From NCBI GenBank assembly GCA_900323505.1, contig OOIN01000017.1, forward strand, positions 62,001 through 126,000: 64,000 nt of DNA, read 5' to 3'. Below the pieces are notes generated by a model that saw nothing but the letters and a program-made list of their open reading frames with translations, did not search any database and was not told where the DNA came from. A program made the position numbers and the translations under genes. The stretch comes from Ustilago trichophora. Its lineage: Eukaryota > Basidiomycota > Ustilaginomycetes > Ustilaginales > Ustilaginaceae. Of the stretch, positions 60,108 through 64,000 are shown piece after piece (position 1 is the stretch's first letter; each line of letters starts with the position of its first letter).

Positions 60108-61367
60108 CTACTGTACCCTTCTCTTCTCGCTCTCGAGTTTGACCAACAGTCTTTTTCGTCGATGTGCTACCTCTGTCCTCCTATCAGCAGCAGTAGCAGT
60201 CTCTTGTGGGGTTCTACTTGACTCTCCAACCTGTTCTACTTGATCCCGACTCGTTCTCCTCCGGCTTTCGGAAGGTGGTGGATACTGCAACAGTGGGCTC
60301 TCGTCATAAAACCTCAACTGTTGCTTACCACTTCGTAGCCAACATTCTAATTCGTGCAGCAAATGTCTCCCCACTCTCGCTCCCAGGAACTCGCTTACCA
60401 GTCGCACCGTCTCTTCGTCACTCACTCTAAACACCTGAAGTAGGCTACAGATGTACTGTGTCAAGAATTCCCCATCCACTTCGGGCCATATTGACAGTTC
60501 TCGCCGCAGAAAGAGTGCTATTCGACGTTGGATTTCACCACTCTGCCGAATCTGAATGGGGTTGGGACAGGTTCGGTAGAGAGTGTGCCGATTAGATCCT
60601 ACGTGAGCAGCATAGAGTGTATGCTGGTAGATGCGTTTGCGGAATTCGAGCGCTTCGGTGGGGTGGGATGAGGTATTTCGTTGTCGCTGAACTCGTGCAC
60701 GTTGTACGCGGGAAACGAGGGCTGCTCGATTGACAGTGTCGCCGTCAGTAGCACCAGCACCAATGTGAGATGTGGACGCAGTTGAAGAGACAAAATCGAG
60801 AGGCGCCGGCGGAAGGTGAAACCGCAAATAATCAGCATCCCCTCGAACCGCATGAATGACATACTCGCCTACAGATGCCAAACAGAGTGGACAGCAACGT
60901 CGAATTTGCACCCAACGAACGATGCAGCCGAAGCAAAATTGTGAGTGTAGACAGTTGGGCAGCACCGTCTGGTCGTTGAGGGGGAATGAGTGACAGATTA
61001 GACAGTGGTCGTTGTCATTGTTGTTGTCCTCTTGTTCCTCTTTTTCGTTGATTGCTGCTGCTGCTGTTGCTGCAGATGTTGTTATGTCTGAGTCAGGGCT
61101 AAAGGCGCGATATGAAGCAGAGGCAGCAGTGGATGGAGAGCGTAGATGTAAGTCCATGGCCCTAGTCTTGCCCTTGCCTTTGTCGCTGTGCCCATTTGAA
61201 TCGCTCAAGAGCCCCTCGTCGTCGTCATTGTCGAGAAACACACCTGAACAGGCAGGTGTTTCGGTAAGAGCGGGAATTACATGGTTTTTGGTCGAGGTGT
61301 GTGGTGTGCGCATCCCCCACTGCACTGCACTGCACAGGATGATGGTGAGATGGTGAGATGGTGGCAA
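60108..61367 (-). CDS. RING-finger E3 ubiquitin ligase, Topors-like (about 419 aa)
   Basis: Single-exon gene. A C3HC4 RING finger sits at residues 122-162: C122, C125, C139, H141, C145, C148, C159, C162, in 'CLICHSFPL..CLHSQFCFGCIVRWVQIRRCCPLC'. The downstream part 'FRKRIYQHTLYAAHVGSNRHT' and the helical region to about 350 resemble the conserved block after the RING in Topors-type proteins. Those ligases act on nuclear substrates with ubiquitin and sometimes SUMO. The N-terminal 110 residues and the C-terminal 60 are low-complexity; the C-terminus is strongly basic (a possible nuclear signal). The start is uncertain: 61367 (MPPSHHLT) or the next in-frame ATG at 61313 (MRTPHTST). Divergent from the deaminase gene. 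Confidence 0.87.
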   Translation of the reverse strand: MPPSHHLTIILCSAVQWGMRTPHTSTKNHVIPALTETPACSGVFLDNDDDEGLLSDSNGHSDKGKGKTRAMDLHLRSPSTAASASYRAFSPDSDITTSAATAAAAINEKEEQEDNNNDNDHCLICHSFPLNDQTVLPNCLHSQFCFGCIVRWVQIRRCCPLCLASVGEYVIHAVRGDADYLRFHLPPAPLDFVSSTASTSHIGAGATDGDTVNRAALVSRVQRARVQRQRNTSSHPTEALEFRKRIYQHTLYAAHVGSNRHTLYRTCPNPIQIRQSGEIQRRIALFLRRELSIWPEVDGEFLTQYICSLLQVFRVSDEETVRLVSEFLGARVGRHLLHELECWLRSGKQQLRFYDESPLLQYPPPSESRRRTSRDQVEQVGESSRTPQETATAADRRTEVAHRRKRLLVKLESEKRRVQ

Positions 61368-61702
61368 GTAGGAAAGAAAAATGGGTAATTTGTGGAGGAT
61401 TTAATTGCACTCTTTTCTTTTGTTTTTTTTTTTTTCTTAAATACGGATGAAAAAGAAGGGAAACTCGGACGAGCTGATAAGATAACATCTCGGAGTTGGC
61501 CGCACGACACTGTTCGTTCACTTTCAGCCCGACGGGCCGAGGATCCCCACCTTTTCCATTCTTCCGCACCGTTGTCTTTCGAGTAACATGGGTTGAGGCT
61601 TAGCTGTAATACAAAGGGCCTTCTCTCCCAACCACTGACATACCTTTCGTTCTTTCTTTTTTTTTTTGCTCCTACACCTACATCTACGCAAAGCAAACCA
61701 CA
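61368..61702. other. Short bidirectional promoter
   Basis: 335 bp between the RING gene and the deaminase gene, transcribed apart. Contains T-rich runs (61421-61436 and 61659-61668) that can serve as nucleosome-free promoter tracts on either strand. No gene seen. Confidence 0.5.
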
Positions 61703-62362
61703 ATGTCGACTCAACTGCATCACGGTCACCAACCCTCCGAAATTCTCAGCCAACTCCTATCCACCATCACATCCTCCATCATCCCCCTCACCACCTCGGC
61801 CGTTTCTCGGGGCTGTAAAGTCTTTGGAGCCTCCATTTTGCACAAAACCACGCTTGAACCCATAATCTCTTCCACCAATGACGAAATCACCTCCCCACTG
61901 TTGCACGGAGAAATGTCGACTTTGTTCGCCTTTCACCGCTACAACTCCTCCCGCACCACACCTCAAGAAAGAATTGATCCCAAGGATTGTATCTTTCTGA
62001 GCACCCACGAACCTTGTTCGTTATGCTTAAGCGCTATCACCTGGTCAGGCTTCGATAATTTTTATTACTTGTTCACGTATGAGGATACCAAAAAAGTGTT
62101 TAGCATCCCCCACGATATCAGAATTTTGCAGGAGGTCTTTCAAACACACAAGGAGGGAGACAAGGAGGAGAAACTGTATAATAAGAAGAACGCTTACTGG
62201 GAATGTTTCTCCCTAGCAGAACTGGTGGAACAATCACCAGAGGAAGAGAGGGATGGGCTGAGGGAGAGAATGGAAAGCGTGAAAAAGCAATACAATTCCC
62301 TCTCGGATACTTATCAGCAGTCGAAAGGTAGCCAGGTTGCTGGTCAGATTCCTCTCGCCTAA
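61703..62362 (+). CDS. Cytidine/deoxycytidylate deaminase-fold protein (219 aa)
   Basis: Single-exon gene. The zinc-dependent deaminase motif is complete: H68-G-E70 (zinc ligand and proton shuttle) and P104-C105-x2-C108 (further ligands), separated by the expected spacing of about 35 residues. 'SRGCKVFGASIL' and 'TWSGFDNFYYLF' fit the fold. The long C-terminal extension (about 110-219), with a charged helix 'EEERDGLRERMESVKKQ', is less conserved and is not seen in the smallest cytidine deaminases. The substrate could be a free nucleobase or nucleoside (cytosine, guanine) or a derivative; I cannot choose. No signal peptide, so probably cytosolic. The start at 61703 is preceded by CACA and is the first ATG. 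Confidence 0.88.
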   Translation: MSTQLHHGHQPSEILSQLLSTITSSIIPLTTSAVSRGCKVFGASILHKTTLEPIISSTNDEITSPLLHGEMSTLFAFHRYNSSRTTPQERIDPKDCIFLSTHEPCSLCLSAITWSGFDNFYYLFTYEDTKKVFSIPHDIRILQEVFQTHKEGDKEEKLYNKKNAYWECFSLAELVEQSPEEERDGLRERMESVKKQYNSLSDTYQQSKGSQVAGQIPLA

Positions 62363-62528
62363 ACTCTTGCCCACATATCTTTCACACTCACTCGGAACGA
62401 GATGAGAATATATTACAATCCAACCATGCAATTCCCGCGCAAAAGAAAGTAGAGCCTATAGTACAGTGCGAATTAGAAAAAAAACAAACAAACAAACCAG
62501 CAAGCGAGTCAACTTGAGTATGATGTGA

Positions 62529-63746
62529 TCACATCATACCAGCCCCAATCTTGGAACGCCATCCGGGAGCCCTTTCAAACCCATTGCTACCCGTCTGAAA
62601 ATCGATGAGCGTCTGCTGAATCTCCTGCCTATTGGTCATTACAAATGGTCCATACTGGTAAACTTCTTGATCGAGCGGTTCACCAGCAACCAGAACCATG
62701 CGTGCCTTCTTATGGCTACTGGCGTTGGTAATGCGTACGCCCTTCTCTCCATCCTTTGTCAGCACCAGAGTGTGATACGGTTCCACCACTTCTCCTGGCG
62801 TTGCTGCTGTAGAAGGGTTGAATGCGAGCTTGGCTCCTTCCGCAGAAGCTATAGTAGAGGCAGAGTGATCTCCGACAACAATCGATCCTTCCAAAGTGTA
62901 GATGAATGCGTTGTAGCTCGGATCGATTTGCTGGTATACACTGCCAGAGGGCTCGAGATGAATATCGAGGTAGAGTACACCTCCGTTTTTGGGGAGTTTA
63001 ATGGGACTCTTGACGCCATGAGACTCACCAGCGACAACTTTGATCTTCCAACCTTTCTCGGCTTGGTCGTTTTCGTTGTTGGCTTTGGTTTGGGCGGTAG
63101 GGATTTGTGCGGCGCGATATTCTTGATAGCTGGGTGGCTCCTTTTTGGCTTGTTTGGGGAGATCGATCCACAACTGCAAACCCACGGGATCGGGAAGCTT
63201 GTTTCCGGCTTGATCACGATGCACGGGCATTTCGGCATGCATGATTCCATGTCCGGCATTCATCCATTGGACATCTCCTGGTCCGATGGTTCCAGCGTGA
63301 CCAGCAAAATCTTCGTGCTGCGATTGGCCATCAAGGATGTGGGTAAGTGTAGTTTGGCCACGGTGGGGGTGATCGGGGAAACCAGCACCTTCGCCAATAC
63401 GAAAATGATCGAGCATGAGGAAGGGAGAAATATTGCGTAGGGCAGGGGTGCCGATGGATCGCCTAACGACTGCCCCTGCTCCTTCGGCAGTCTCGATGCT
63501 GCGGACCTTTTTGGCGACTTGGCGAGAAGCGGTTCTGGTGATACTTGACATGATGTTGACTGATTTGGGCTCAAGTGTGGTGGAAGACTGATGCGAAAAG
63601 AGTAGCGCGAAGAAGGGGTGGATGAGGAGGATGGCCACCGAGACAAGGAGCAGAGTCCACGAGAGCGAAAAGTGGGGTTGCTTATTGAGAGTTGTAGTAG
63701 TCGTGTTGGAAGCCTTTGTTGGGGAAAGGCGTGCGGTGCTCGTCAT
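62529..63746 (-). CDS. Pirin-family protein with N-terminal membrane anchor (405 aa)
   Basis: Single-exon gene. Bicupin pirin fold with the four N-cupin metal ligands: H126 and H128 in 'FPDHPHRGQTTL', and H170 and E172 in 'GHGIMHAEMP'. Family members bind iron; some bacterial/human members have quercetinase activity and human pirin is a nuclear cofactor. The pirin body starts at about residue 66 (MSSITRTASRQVAKKVR). Before it, 65 residues contain a hydrophobic segment ('WTLLLVSVAILLIHPFFALLF', about 30-50). This extension is codon-biased like the rest (C-rich third positions), so I accept 63746, but the ATG at 63551 would give a soluble 340-residue pirin. A TATA-like box (GTATATATTG on the minus strand) lies near 63812-63822. 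Confidence 0.9.
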   Translation of the reverse strand: MTSTARLSPTKASNTTTTTLNKQPHFSLSWTLLLVSVAILLIHPFFALLFSHQSSTTLEPKSVNIMSSITRTASRQVAKKVRSIETAEGAGAVVRRSIGTPALRNISPFLMLDHFRIGEGAGFPDHPHRGQTTLTHILDGQSQHEDFAGHAGTIGPGDVQWMNAGHGIMHAEMPVHRDQAGNKLPDPVGLQLWIDLPKQAKKEPPSYQEYRAAQIPTAQTKANNENDQAEKGWKIKVVAGESHGVKSPIKLPKNGGVLYLDIHLEPSGSVYQQIDPSYNAFIYTLEGSIVVGDHSASTIASAEGAKLAFNPSTAATPGEVVEPYHTLVLTKDGEKGVRITNASSHKKARMVLVAGEPLDQEVYQYGPFVMTNRQEIQQTLIDFQTGSNGFERAPGWRSKIGAGMM

Positions 63747-64000
63747 ACAAGAGTGTTAGACAATGTTGGTGTTTTGAAAAAGGTTTGGATGTGAATGATG
63801 GCTGAGAAGGATGCAATATATACGTGTGACAGAGAGAAGGAGGGAGGTCAAGTGGTCGGATATTGACAAAGTGCGTCAAAATCCGGGCTGCCCGTGCGAG
63901 ATTTCGCGGGGTTAAGAATGGTATCGCCGCACCAAGCATGAGGTTGATCCGATCCTCCCGATCGAAGAGATACCAATTCACGATCGGGAATGGTAGACGC
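63747..64000. other. 3' window edge, upstream of pirin gene
   Basis: Promoter-like stretch with a TATA-type string about 70 bp from the pirin start. No further gene start is seen. Confidence 0.4.

Overview
This 64 kb window looks like a fungal nuclear chromosome segment, most likely from a smut-type basidiomycete (Ustilaginomycotina). I infer this from short GT-AG introns of about 70-130 bp in a minority of genes, large single-exon genes, fungal-only families (Zn2Cys6 factors, an AA7 oxidase, a type-B secreted lipase, an EthD protein) and the recurring intergenic palindrome TACAGTACTGTA. The species assignment is an inference from general knowledge and was not tested. No gene is cut by either window edge.

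Layout. 0.6-7.4 kb: a Zn2Cys6 factor, a small EthD-type protein and a secreted carboxylesterase. 7.4-10.4 kb: a gene-free repeat island with hairpin elements built from GAAGCCACCC units, short dispersed repeats and a tRNA-like relic. 10.4-22.6 kb: five genes all on the minus strand (fatty-acid elongase, peroxisomal alpha-methylacyl-CoA racemase, Gfo/Idh/MocA oxidoreductase, a second Zn2Cys6 factor, an MFS sugar permease). 24-30 kb: housekeeping genes GNA1, RAI1, UBC6-like and SLY41-like. 30.8-39.5 kb: a GPI-anchored wall protein, an MBOAT acyltransferase, a double-NBD soluble ABC ATPase and AIP1. 40.3-46 kb: a 1,857-residue secreted-pathway protein with about 30 Lys-Arg sites and 12 hydrophobic segments. 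46.8-50.1 kb: an Asp/Glu/hydantoin racemase, a diverged non-coding tandem duplication and an AA7 FAD oxidase. 50.6-51.8 kb: microsatellites interrupted by a Tc1/mariner-type miniature element. 52-63.7 kb: a small membrane protein, a 1.6-kilo-residue DUF1308-LCCL fusion, a zinc alcohol dehydrogenase, a Topors-like RING protein, a deaminase and a membrane-anchored pirin.

The genes do not form an obvious biosynthetic cluster; most are independent housekeeping or secretory genes. A loose lipid theme (elongase, peroxisomal racemase, MBOAT acyltransferase) is present, but the genes are scattered. The most unusual item is the 40.3-46 kb gene, which looks like a Kex2-processed precursor whose fragments would each carry one hydrophobic segment. 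I know of no described protein with this architecture. The fused DUF1308-LCCL gene, the hairpin repeat family and the miniature transposon inside a microsatellite are secondary points of interest.
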